From Pseudomonas sp. PB106 (GTDB lineage Bacteria > Pseudomonadota > Gammaproteobacteria > Pseudomonadales > Pseudomonadaceae): DNA of 64,000 nucleotides. Below are positions 1 through 7,799 of this stretch, one piece after another. The translations under genes were made by a program, and so were the position numbers. The stretch covers positions 62,001 through 126,000 of the forward strand of contig NZ_RWIM01000070.1 in the NCBI RefSeq assembly GCF_009764645.1, in the 5' to 3' direction. How positions within the stretch are numbered: the first letter of the stretch is position 1; each line of letters starts with the position of its first letter. Under the pieces are notes generated by a model that searched no databases, was not told the origin of the DNA, and saw only the letters and a list, made by a program, of their open reading frames with translations.

Positions 1-72
1 CGAACGATCCTGCGCAACGCCGATTCAGTGGCGATGCTGATTTGCGAAATGGGCCGCCAACTCGACGTATAG
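1..72 (+). CDS. 3' end of an unidentified gene (partial)
   Basis: Reading frame 1 is open from the window edge to a TAG at 70-72 and encodes 23 residues ending MGRQLDV. The fragment is too short to assign to a family. A hairpin lies 17 bases after the stop, as expected at a gene end, which is the main reason to think this frame is real. It converges with the PepSY gene. I do not recognise the product. Confidence 0.35.
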   Translation, partial: RTILRNADSVAMLICEMGRQLDV

Positions 73-88
73 GAATTTTGCCGAAAAA

Positions 89-113
89 AAAGCGCAGCCC
101 CAGGCCGCGCTTT
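89..113 (-). terminator. Intrinsic terminator, probably bidirectional
   Basis: AAAGCGCAGCC pairs with GGCCGCGCTTT around a 3-base loop with one mismatch. The run of A at 84-91 reads as a U tract on the minus strand, so it best terminates the PepSY gene. It sits between two convergent genes and may serve both. Confidence 0.7.
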
Positions 114-127
114 CTGGCTGATGGCGA

Positions 128-397
128 TCAGTCTTTCTGATCGCGCAACACGTTGCCCGATGCGCCATCAATGCGGAACTCATAGACGACGCCGTCGGCC
201 TTGCGGCCCTCGCCTTTCCAGTAACCGTTGTTGTCGGCTTCGATCTCGTAGACCTCGACGTAACCCGCCTTGGTCTTGACGATCTCGATGGCCTTTTCGA
301 TGGTGACCCAACCGGCGCCCGGCTTGTCCGCCATCGCGGCACCGGCACTCAGCAAACTGGCGGTAGCAATCAGCGCCGCAAACGTTTTTTTGATCAT
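128..397 (-). CDS. PepSY domain periplasmic protein
   Basis: This is an 89-residue protein with a signal peptide (MIKKTFAALIATASLL, cleavage near AAMA-DKP), followed by a single PepSY-like domain. The domain begins with WVTIEKAIEIVKTKAGY and ends with the typical YEFRIDGASGNVL strand pair. Stand-alone PepSY proteins of this size are periplasmic and are often associated with two-component systems or protease inhibition; the exact role is not known. The start at 397 is chosen over an upstream in-frame codon because GGAGTGAAAAA precedes this ATG and the leader then forms a clean signal peptide. It is divergent from the FecR-type gene, with about 150 bp between them. Confidence 0.8.
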   Translation of the reverse strand: MIKKTFAALIATASLLSAGAAMADKPGAGWVTIEKAIEIVKTKAGYVEVYEIEADNNGYWKGEGRKADGVVYEFRIDGASGNVLRDQKD

Positions 398-548
398 TTT
401 TTCACTCCATTTGTGGATAGTAGGCATTCGCGTCCTGTTTTTTGGGCGTCGGGGGTGAAAATAAGTTCACTTTGATGGGTAAATGCCATGACGACTGTTC
501 TCGGCAAAGACTTGCAAAGGTTAGAATGCGCGAAATCAGGACGAGTCG

Positions 549-1574
549 ATGACCCAAGACACCCTTTCGGAAGCTGAATACGATGCGATCACCGATGCCG
601 CCGCGCATTGGTGCATGCGTCTGCACGCCGTGGATTGCTCTGCTCAGGAACGTGCGGATTTCGAACAGTGGCACGACGCACATCCGCTGCATGCGTTCGA
701 GTACGAGGCCATGCTGGAAATCTGGGACGTCGCCGAACACTTGCCGCGCCCGGACGCTGGCCCGGTTGGAGCGAATGCCCCCGCCAATGGGGTGGCGATC
801 GGCAAGCCTGTCCGCTCATGGCGGCAGTACGCCGTAGCAGCCGGCGTCTTTGCGCTAGCCCTGCCTCTGGCGGCCTACACCGGCTGGAACCTGGGATGGC
901 TGCCCAACAGCTACGAGCATTTCGAGGCTTCGGACAATGTTCGACAGGTCACCCTGCCGGACGGCAGCCAGCTCGAACTGAACCTGAACACAGAGCTGAG
1001 CTTTAGCAACTACAAAGACGAACGCCGCGTCACCCTGAAAAAGGGCGAGGCGTTCTTCACGGTCAGTCATGACGTCAGCCATCCATTCATTGTCCATGCC
1101 GGTGAAGGCAAGATTCGCGTGACCGGCACCCGATTCAACGTCTGGATGTATGAAGATCAGGTGCGGGTCAATCTGGTCGAAGGTTCGGTGCTGGTCACCA
1201 GTAACTCGGCGTTGCCCGGTGATGGCCTGCGTTTGGGCCCGTCGATGCAGGCGCGTTACCAGCATGGCGACTACATGCCACAGATCAGCCAGACCTACCC
1301 CAACGACAGCGCGCTTGCCTGGCGCAGCGGCAAACTGGTGCTCGACAACCTGTCTCTGCACGAAGCCATGCCGCTGATCAATCGCTATCTCGAGACACCG
1401 GTGATGCTGGCCGACAACGCTACTGGTGGACTTCGCGTCGGCGGTGTCTACAACATCAAAGAGCTGAATAACCTGGTCAAAACATTGCCCAAAGTGCTGC
1501 CGGTCTATCTGACGCGCAACAAGGAAGGCAATCCGGTGATCAACTCGATGCCGCAACAACCCTCCAAAAGCTGA
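549..1574 (+). CDS. FecR-family transmembrane sigma regulator (DUF4880, FecR domains)
   Basis: The 341-residue protein has the layout of a FecR/FpvR anti-sigma regulator. The cytoplasmic DUF4880 segment (about residues 12-60) carries three spaced tryptophans at 21, 41 and 59. One transmembrane helix follows near residues 95-115, then the periplasmic FecR domain (about 130-225, with VRQVTLPDGSQLELN and GTRFNVW), and a C-terminal region resembling the STN-like receptor-contact domain. Such proteins relay the state of a TonB-dependent siderophore receptor to an ECF sigma factor. No fecI-like sigma gene or receptor is adjacent, so the partner must be elsewhere. Convergent pvdQ suggests a pyoverdine link (an FpvR-like role), but this is inference only. 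Confidence 0.85.
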   Translation: MTQDTLSEAEYDAITDAAAHWCMRLHAVDCSAQERADFEQWHDAHPLHAFEYEAMLEIWDVAEHLPRPDAGPVGANAPANGVAIGKPVRSWRQYAVAAGVFALALPLAAYTGWNLGWLPNSYEHFEASDNVRQVTLPDGSQLELNLNTELSFSNYKDERRVTLKKGEAFFTVSHDVSHPFIVHAGEGKIRVTGTRFNVWMYEDQVRVNLVEGSVLVTSNSALPGDGLRLGPSMQARYQHGDYMPQISQTYPNDSALAWRSGKLVLDNLSLHEAMPLINRYLETPVMLADNATGGLRVGGVYNIKELNNLVKTLPKVLPVYLTRNKEGNPVINSMPQQPSKS

Positions 1575-1603
1575 AGGCCGCGCCTCTTGCGAGGAGCGGC
1601 CTT
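1574..1603. terminator. Hairpin between convergent fecR-type gene and pvdQ
   Basis: AAGGCCGCGCCTC and GAGGAGCGGCCTT form a long stem around TTGC with one mismatch. It sits directly after the FecR stop, 27 bases before the pvdQ stop on the other strand. The T tract is short, but a bidirectional terminator is likely. Confidence 0.65.
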
Positions 1604-1629
1604 CTGTTTGTCTCGGTTGATGTCAGTGC

Positions 1630-3975
1630 TTATTGCGCCGCCACCTCGCCCTTCTTGTTCAGCGCCTCGCGCACTGTTTGCAGTTGATACTGCGGATCTG
1701 CCTTGATCTGCTGCTCAGTGAACGGCAGCACACTCCATTGTTTCTTCGAGAACGCCTGGGTCTGATCGCGAGAGTATTTCGAGGCCGGATCACTGGACAG
1801 CGAGAACGCCAGCAAGCCCTGTGCGTGCGGCCCCTTGTCATCGAACGTCACCACTTGCAGGTAGCTGGTGCCGCTGACCACTTCGAGTTTGCCATCTTCG
1901 CGCGGAACGCTCTGGATCGCGTTGTAGATGCCCAGGGTGCCCGGCCCGCCGTGAATCGGCGTCTGTTGGCCGCCGCTGCTGACCACCTGAATATCGCCCC
2001 AACGGGTGTCAGCCTTCAGGCCCATTTTTTCCGCAGTTGCCACGGACGCCAGCATCGCTTCACGCAATGCCTTGGCGACCGGCCCCTGTTCAACCGCCAA
2101 GCCGCGCGGGGTGTTCTGCGGATCTTTGGGATCGAATGCCACTCGCCATACGTCCGGCGACTCCTGCAACGTTTGCATGATGTTCTGGAAATACACCAGA
2201 CCCAGGCCGGAGTCGAGATTGGCCCGGCCATCCCACTGCTTGAGGCTGACACACACCGGTTTCAATGCCGAAGCGTCGGCGCCCAGGTCCGCTGCGCAGA
2301 ATTTCAACAGGTCCGGCATGACTTGTTTAGCCAGGTAAACCTGATCATCCATGACCATCTGTTGCAGATCTTTTACCGCCAGCGTGCCTTTCTGACTCAG
2401 CGCGCTCAGACGATCCAGGGCAAAGCGCGAACGCAAGCCCAGTGGCTGGCCGTCCTGGCTGATAAGCGGCGAGAAGCCCGTCAGCGGTTGCGCCGGGTTG
2501 GCCAGCCACGCCGAATCGTTGGAGTGCTGGACAAAGTCTTTGCGCAACAGCTGCGGCAATTGGCTGGAAGCGTAGATGCCCTTTTGCGCTGCTTGCGGAT
2601 CAATGTCCCAGGCGCAAGCGCTGTTGGAACCGTCCAGCACAATCATGCGCAGACCGGCACGCGGATCGCTGCATTTGGCCAGCTTCTCGGCGTTGACGTT
2701 CGGCACCACCGACAGGTTCATGTACAGGGTCTGGCCCTTGTCATCCACCGCCAGGGTGTTGACCCACGGAATGCCCTGAATTGTGTGCACCGAATCCTGC
2801 AGGTCCTTGAGTGTCGAGGCCTGGTTCATCGCATACCACTGTTTGAGCACGCGATCATTGTCCAGGTTAGCGTCGCGCAGGCTGTAAGCGAACTGGTTGT
2901 CCCAGTCGAGTTTGCCGGGCCACTGCACGATCGGGCCGAACTGCGAGCTATAGATGTCTCGTTTGACCGCTACCACCTGACCGTCAGGCTGTTTGACCTG
3001 CACAGTGACCGTCTGCTTGTTCAGCGGCAGCGACTTGCCGTCGAGCATATAACGCGTCGGATCCTTCGGATCGAGTTGCAGGCGATACAGGGTGAAATGC
3101 TTGGAGGAATCGACGGTGTGCGTCCAGGCCAGATGCTGGTTGAAACCAATGTTGATCATCGGCAGGCCCGGCAATGCGGCCCCCATCACATCGAGTTTGC
3201 CGGGGATGGTCAGGTGCATCTGATAGAAGCGCATGCCGCCGACCCACGGAAAATGCGGGTTGGCCAACAGCATGCCGCGACCATTGAAAGAACGCTCGCT
3301 GCCGACAGCTACGGCGTTGCTGCCACGATCCAGCGCAAAACGTTGCTGACGGGCGTCAGCCAATTGGTAAGCGCGAGCATCGCTGCCCGATTTCGCGGTG
3401 GCTTGCGGTGGCGTGGCCCCGGCCAACGCTTCGGCGAATTGCCCGACGCCACCTTCCACCAGCAGACGCCGGGTCAATTTGACCAAATCTTCGGCGGCAA
3501 TGTCGCGCACCCACTCGCCCTGGCATTGCTGCGGCAAACCCTGTTGGCGGCGCTCGGCGAGAAACTGGTTGTAACCGGCGGCGTAGCCTTCCACCAGATT
3601 GCGCACTTCCAGCGGTTGCGCCTGCCAGAACGACTGCACCGCTTGCGGGGTGTTGAGCCAGGTGAAAAACACATCGCTGACGCGGTTTTCACGCTCCTCG
3701 ACGGTGAACTGGTCCGGCCCGAAAAACCGCGAGCGCTCGCCGTTGACCGTGACGATTTCGTTGGCCAGCAGACACAGGTTGTCCTGCGCATAGGCGTAGC
3801 CGATACCAAACCCCAAGCCTCGTTCATCCTGAGCACGAATATGCGGGACGCCAAACTGGGTACGGCGAATGTCTGCACCGGTTTGCGCGGCGGGACTCAA
3901 TGCATGCGCCGACAGGCTCAGCCCGAGAAACATGCCGGCAAGTGCCAGCCCGGTTAGCTGCCTTGAAATAATCAC
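1630..3975 (-). CDS. pvdQ: Acyl-homoserine lactone / pyoverdine acylase PvdQ
   Basis: This is a 781-residue Ntn-hydrolase of the penicillin amidase family that closely resembles P. aeruginosa PvdQ. Shared blocks include FGVPHIRAQDERGLGFGIGY near residue 41 and LVEGGVGQFAEAL near 172. The precursor cleavage site and nucleophile lie in DRGSNAVAVGS, with Ser219 becoming the first residue of the beta chain. A signal peptide (residues 1-25, ending AHA) directs it to the periplasm. PvdQ removes the fatty acyl chain from the pyoverdine precursor and also hydrolyses long-chain acyl-homoserine lactones. The start is a GTG at 3975 preceded by AGGAG. The gene stands alone here, away from any pyoverdine synthesis genes in view. 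I looked for a PvdS-type promoter upstream and found none that convinced me. Confidence 0.9.
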   Translation of the reverse strand: MIISRQLTGLALAGMFLGLSLSAHALSPAAQTGADIRRTQFGVPHIRAQDERGLGFGIGYAYAQDNLCLLANEIVTVNGERSRFFGPDQFTVEERENRVSDVFFTWLNTPQAVQSFWQAQPLEVRNLVEGYAAGYNQFLAERRQQGLPQQCQGEWVRDIAAEDLVKLTRRLLVEGGVGQFAEALAGATPPQATAKSGSDARAYQLADARQQRFALDRGSNAVAVGSERSFNGRGMLLANPHFPWVGGMRFYQMHLTIPGKLDVMGAALPGLPMINIGFNQHLAWTHTVDSSKHFTLYRLQLDPKDPTRYMLDGKSLPLNKQTVTVQVKQPDGQVVAVKRDIYSSQFGPIVQWPGKLDWDNQFAYSLRDANLDNDRVLKQWYAMNQASTLKDLQDSVHTIQGIPWVNTLAVDDKGQTLYMNLSVVPNVNAEKLAKCSDPRAGLRMIVLDGSNSACAWDIDPQAAQKGIYASSQLPQLLRKDFVQHSNDSAWLANPAQPLTGFSPLISQDGQPLGLRSRFALDRLSALSQKGTLAVKDLQQMVMDDQVYLAKQVMPDLLKFCAADLGADASALKPVCVSLKQWDGRANLDSGLGLVYFQNIMQTLQESPDVWRVAFDPKDPQNTPRGLAVEQGPVAKALREAMLASVATAEKMGLKADTRWGDIQVVSSGGQQTPIHGGPGTLGIYNAIQSVPREDGKLEVVSGTSYLQVVTFDDKGPHAQGLLAFSLSSDPASKYSRDQTQAFSKKQWSVLPFTEQQIKADPQYQLQTVREALNKKGEVAAQ

Positions 3976-4248
3976 GCTCGCTCCTGATCGAAATAGCCGA
4001 AGGCGCGCAAGTGTGCGCCGCCATCACAAATGCCCGCGCGAACACGCGCAGAGGGCCTCTCCGGTAAACGAATCAGGGGAAAAAAAATTAGCCCGGCAAA
4101 GCCCGAAATAGCGGCGGATTACAGGGAAAGGACGAATTGGCGACAAATTTTCTACATCTTTTCTTTCATGATTTGTCGAGCTGATACGTCTTGTTATGAG
4201 AGAGCACGAAAAAACCTTTCCCGATCAGGCTCTGAAAGGAGTAACCGC

Positions 4249-4626
4249 ATGTACAACTCGCAACTACCAACGGAAGGTAGCCAGGCCCCACAAGGAGCTT
4301 CGATGAGCAACCACGCGAGCGATTTCGGGCAACACGTCGAGCGTCATGGCAATGAACGCATCCGTTTGCTGCTCAAGAGCTTTGGTCTGCGCACCAGCCT
4401 GATTCGCCTGAAGGTCATCGATGCGCTGCTGGTCGCCGCTCAGAGCGACCGTCGACTGGGCGTACGTGGCGTACACAGCCAATTGCTGGATCTGGACATT
4501 CCATTGTCCTTCCTCAGCGTGCGCGAAGTGCTCAAGCGTCTGTGCGCAGAAGGTGTGATCACCTTCAACGCGGACAAGAGCTACAGCCTGCACCCACAGG
4601 CTGCAGCCGTCCTCAACAACGACTGA
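4249..4626 (+). CDS. Fur-like winged-helix protein (Fe2+/Zn2+ uptake regulator type)
   Basis: The 125-residue protein contains one winged-helix region (about 35-115): LLLKSFGLRTSLIRLKVIDAL, then a helix and wing ending CAEGVITFNADKSYSLH. It resembles the N-terminal DNA-binding half of Fur/Zur proteins and lacks the His/Cys-rich C-terminal metal and dimer domain, so metal sensing through the usual sites is unlikely. Pseudomonads carry homologues annotated as Fe2+/Zn2+ uptake regulation proteins, but I know of no demonstrated function. The ATG at 4249 is chosen because AAAGGAG lies 8 bases upstream; the longer open frame upstream has no good ribosome site. It is divergent from pvdQ. Confidence 0.7.
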   Translation: MYNSQLPTEGSQAPQGASMSNHASDFGQHVERHGNERIRLLLKSFGLRTSLIRLKVIDALLVAAQSDRRLGVRGVHSQLLDLDIPLSFLSVREVLKRLCAEGVITFNADKSYSLHPQAAAVLNND

Positions 4627-4644
4627 AGTGCGTGATGATCGCCG

Positions 4645-4833
4645 TCAGGGCTTGACCTTGCGGCGCATCACAGCGTTGATCACCACCACGACCACCGCCA
4701 CACCGATGGCGACGTACTGAAACGTCTTCTGACTGATCATCCCGGCGTTTTGCAGCCAGGACAGGCCGAGCATGGTCGCCAGTACGCATAGGGCAATCAG
4801 AATCGAATATATCAAGCGTTGCTTTTGGGTCAT
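4645..4833 (-). CDS. Small membrane protein with two predicted TM helices
   Basis: This 62-residue protein has two hydrophobic stretches (about residues 7-24 and 36-53: LIYSILIALCVLATMLGL and VAIGVAVVVVVINAV) and a basic C-terminus (MRRKVKP). The start at 4833 has AGGAAG six bases upstream; the longer frame adds 18 residues without a ribosome site. I do not recognise a named family. Confidence 0.6.
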   Translation of the reverse strand: MTQKQRLIYSILIALCVLATMLGLSWLQNAGMISQKTFQYVAIGVAVVVVVINAVMRRKVKP

Positions 4834-4990
4834 TGCGGCTTCCTGAAACTTTGAAATGTATCCGGTTTGTATCGATTCGCATGCCATGCACTTACCCTTT
4901 CACGGGGATGCGCCGGCACAAACGGGGTCTCATGTTACAGCCGCTGAAGAGTTTTGGCTTCATGGCGGCGTAACCATGAGGATTTTTGAA

Positions 4991-5128
4991 ATGCTGCGTC
5001 GAATCACTTGGCTGATTCCCTTGCTGGCCATACTCACCTTGAGTGGCTGCATCATTTTCCCCCACGGCGGTTGGCATGGTGACCACCATCGCTACGACGG
5101 CGGCGGGCCTGGTTATTACCATCGATAG
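4991..5128 (+). CDS. Small predicted lipoprotein, His/Gly-rich
   Basis: This 45-residue peptide has a textbook lipoprotein signal (MLRRITWLIPLLAILTLSGC, lipobox LSGC), so the mature lipoprotein is only about 26 residues. The mature part is rich in His, Gly and Tyr (HGGWHGDHHRYDGGGPGYYH) and could bind metal, which is inference. A start at 4976 is also in frame, but GAGG lies 9 bases before the ATG at 4991. A strong intrinsic terminator follows at 5205-5233. Confidence 0.6.
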   Translation: MLRRITWLIPLLAILTLSGCIIFPHGGWHGDHHRYDGGGPGYYHR

Positions 5129-5204
5129 AACAGGATTGTTCGCCTTGCGCCATGGCTGATGAGCCTTGACGCCGGGATCCGAAAGATCATTCAAAGCGCA
5201 AACG

Positions 5205-5233
5205 ATGCCCGCCACCCGGCGGGCATTTTTTTT
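5205..5233 (+). terminator. Strong rho-independent terminator
   Basis: A perfect 9-bp stem (ATGCCCGCC/GGCGGGCAT) with a 4-base loop is followed by eight T. It insulates the small lipoprotein gene from the MFS-lux-like operon. Confidence 0.9.
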
Positions 5234-5397
5234 GCGCGAACATCTGCCCGCCAGATCGTTACCTATATTCATGTGGATGTTTATAAACACGCTGTAAGTA
5301 TTTGAAATCTCATGTCGCAGCGCGACGTTAGATTCTGCATGCGTGTACCTCTAGTCTCTGCAAAAGCCTTTTTGGAATGTTAAACACAAGGACGTCT

Positions 5398-6654
5398 ATG
5401 CAGAGCACATTAATAAACATCGAACGAAGGCACGCCATCGGCTTTTGCCTGGCTGTCGCCCTCTTTGAACTACTGACGTACATGGCCAGTGACATGATCA
5501 TGCCCGCCATGCTGCAAATCACCGATGGGTTCGCGGCGGATCCACGGCACGTACCGAACGCATTCAACCTGTATCTGCTCGGGGGCGTTTGCCTGCAATG
5601 GCTGATCGGCCCCCTGTCTGACCGCTTCGGCCGGCGACGTCTGCTGCTGTCGGGCAGCGCACTGTTTGCCCTGGCGTGTGCCGGTGCGATGCTCACTCGA
5701 ACCATCGAAGCCTTCAATGTGCTGCGCCTGATACAAGGCATGGGCCTGGGTTTCGTGGTGGCGGTCAGTTATCCGGCATTGCAGGAAGTCTTCTGCGAAG
5801 CCGACGCCGTCAGACTCATGGCGCTGCTCGGCAATGTCGCGCTTCTGTCGCCACTGTTGGCCCCGCTGCTCGGCAGTGTGCTGCTGGAATGGCTGACCTG
5901 GCGTCAGTTGTTCCTCGGCCTGAGCTTCGCCGCCACATTGGCGTGGCTCGGCCTGTTTATCAGCATGCCGGAAACCGTTGCCACACCGCGCCGGGATGGT
6001 CGGTTGCTGGCCCCCGTCGACTTCACCTTCAAACACCTGCGACAGCGTTACTGCGCCTTGTTGCGTAATCCGCGGTTTGTCTGCGCCAGCCTCGCGTTGG
6101 GGCTGATGAGCCTGCCGTTGATCGCCTGGATCGGTCTTGCCCCGTTGCTGTTGATCCGTTTAAACGGCTTGACTGCGATGGCGTACGGGCTATGGCAGAT
6201 CCCGGTGTTTTCAGCGGTGATCGTCGGCAACCTGATTCTGCATCGATTGCTGCCCACCTGTGCGCTGCCCAGATTGATTCGCCTGGCTTTGTGGCCGTAC
6301 TGCTGCGGACTGCTGTCGCTGCTCGCCAGCGCCTTTGTCGACGGCCCACTCGCCTGGACGGTCGGCGCGCTGGCGGTTTATGCGGTGGGCCTGGGTATGA
6401 GCAATGCGGCGCTGTACCGCTTGGCACTGTTTGCCAGCGATGACAGCAAAGGTCTGATGTCGGCCATGATCGGCATGCTTTCCATTGCCGTCATGGGCGC
6501 TGGCGGTGCTCTCATTGCAAGCGTCGGCGGTGGCGACAGCCTGCATGTTTTTGCGCTGTGGGCAACGGTCGCCGGATTGCTGTGCCTGCCCTTTCTGCAC
6601 CGGGTGTTGCGCGATGATTCGCGCGCGCCTGACTCCACCCCCTCTACTCAATAA
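5398..6654 (+). CDS. MFS drug/metabolite exporter, MdfA / Bcr-CflA type
   Basis: The 418-residue protein has about 12 hydrophobic helices. The first helix carries acidic residues like MdfA (ALFELLTYMASDMIMPAM), and the loop 2-3 signature is GPLSDRFGRRRLLL, typical of proton-driven drug exporters. The ATG at 5398 is preceded by AAGGA; an upstream in-frame ATG at 5377 lacks a ribosome site. Only 13 bases separate its stop from the LuxE-like gene, so it heads the 5.4-12.4 kb operon. It may export, or give tolerance to, the product of that operon. Confidence 0.8.
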   Translation: MQSTLINIERRHAIGFCLAVALFELLTYMASDMIMPAMLQITDGFAADPRHVPNAFNLYLLGGVCLQWLIGPLSDRFGRRRLLLSGSALFALACAGAMLTRTIEAFNVLRLIQGMGLGFVVAVSYPALQEVFCEADAVRLMALLGNVALLSPLLAPLLGSVLLEWLTWRQLFLGLSFAATLAWLGLFISMPETVATPRRDGRLLAPVDFTFKHLRQRYCALLRNPRFVCASLALGLMSLPLIAWIGLAPLLLIRLNGLTAMAYGLWQIPVFSAVIVGNLILHRLLPTCALPRLIRLALWPYCCGLLSLLASAFVDGPLAWTVGALAVYAVGLGMSNAALYRLALFASDDSKGLMSAMIGMLSIAVMGAGGALIASVGGGDSLHVFALWATVAGLLCLPFLHRVLRDDSRAPDSTPSTQ

Positions 6655-6667
6655 CGGACTATTGACG

Positions 6668-7798
6668 ATGACTTCATTCCCTCACGGTGATGCGCTTTGC
6701 GCTTTACCGCACCCCTATTGCGCGGAACGCGTACCACCCGGCCTGTTTGATCGGGCCATGGGTGAAATCTGCCATTTCCACAGCCAGCACACACCGGGTT
6801 ACGAACACTGGCTCAGGGCCAATGGGTTTCGCCCCGAAGACCTGAACAGTCTTGAAGACTGGTCACAATTGCCGCCGATCTTTGCCACCTTTTTTAAACA
6901 ACAATCGATCCTCAGCCCGACAGGCGAACAGGCGCTGGAATTGACCTCATCGGGCACCAGCGGCCAGAAAAGCCGTATGCGCTATGACGAACGCAGCTTG
7001 AGTGGCGCGCAGTTCATGGTTGCACGGATTTTCTGCCATTACGGCTGGAATACCCCCGATACGCCCTGCAACTATTTGCTGTTGAGCTATGAGCCGCAGG
7101 GTGAGATCACCTTGGGTACGTCCTACACCGATCAATTCCTCTGCCGTTTTGCCCCGGCCAATCGTGTTATCTACGCATTACGCAGCACGGGCGACAGCCA
7201 CCAATTCGACGTCTTCGGCGTGATCGCCGCACTGCAGTCCTTTGCTGAGGAAGGTTTGCCGGTGCGGATGTTCGGTTTCCCGGCGTTCCTCTGGCAGGCC
7301 CTGCAACACATGCAGGCCACCGGGGTCGCCGACGTGCAACTGCCAGCAGGTTCGCTGGCCTTTTTTGGCGGTGGCTGGAAAACCCAAGCGGCGCAAGAGA
7401 TTGCCAAGGCGCAGTTCTATGCCCGCATCCAGCGGCAATTAGGTATTGACCCCGAGCGTTGCCGCGACGGTTACGGTGCGGTGGAACACGCAGTGCCGTA
7501 CATCGAATGCGCTCAGCATCATTTTCACGTGCCGGTCTACGCCAAAGTCTTCATACGCGACACCGCGGATCTATCCGTCCTAGGTTATGGCCAGCGTGGC
7601 CTGTTGGGGTTCGTGTCGCCGTACATCTCGTCCAGCCCGGCCCACGCGGTGATCATGAGTGATCTGGCGACGCTGCATCCCGGCGCTGCTTGCCGTTGCG
7701 GATTAAGCAGCGACTGGTTCGAACTGCATGGACGTGCCGGCACCGACGCGGGCAGAAGCTGCGCCATGGCCGCCGCCGAATTGCTGGGGAGGCATTGA
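6668..7798 (+). CDS. LuxE-family acyl-protein synthetase (AMP-forming)
   Basis: This is a 376-residue adenylate-forming enzyme of the LuxE/PaaK superfamily. The nucleotide-binding loop is LTSSGTSGQKSRMRYD (about residue 96), followed by LLSYEPQGEITLGTSY. Near the C-terminus GAACRCGLSSDWFELHGRAG holds a CxCG motif followed by the GR of the adenylating fold. In luciferase operons LuxE activates fatty acids as acyl-AMP, carries them on a cysteine and passes them to LuxC for reduction. The ribosome site is weak and translation is probably coupled to the MFS gene. Its stop is two bases before the LuxC-like start. The acid substrate is unknown. Confidence 0.8.
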   Translation: MTSFPHGDALCALPHPYCAERVPPGLFDRAMGEICHFHSQHTPGYEHWLRANGFRPEDLNSLEDWSQLPPIFATFFKQQSILSPTGEQALELTSSGTSGQKSRMRYDERSLSGAQFMVARIFCHYGWNTPDTPCNYLLLSYEPQGEITLGTSYTDQFLCRFAPANRVIYALRSTGDSHQFDVFGVIAALQSFAEEGLPVRMFGFPAFLWQALQHMQATGVADVQLPAGSLAFFGGGWKTQAAQEIAKAQFYARIQRQLGIDPERCRDGYGAVEHAVPYIECAQHHFHVPVYAKVFIRDTADLSVLGYGQRGLLGFVSPYISSSPAHAVIMSDLATLHPGAACRCGLSSDWFELHGRAGTDAGRSCAMAAAELLGRH

Positions 7799-7799
7799 T

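Noticed and set aside
1633..3957. 774-residue open frame on the plus strand opposite pvdQ
   Set aside because: It is the antisense shadow of a high-GC gene; the minus-strand translation matches PvdQ throughout and the plus-strand product has no family features.
4080..4250. PvdS (iron-starvation) box upstream of pvdQ
   Set aside because: I looked for TAAAT-N16/17-CGT on the minus strand and found no match with correct spacing.
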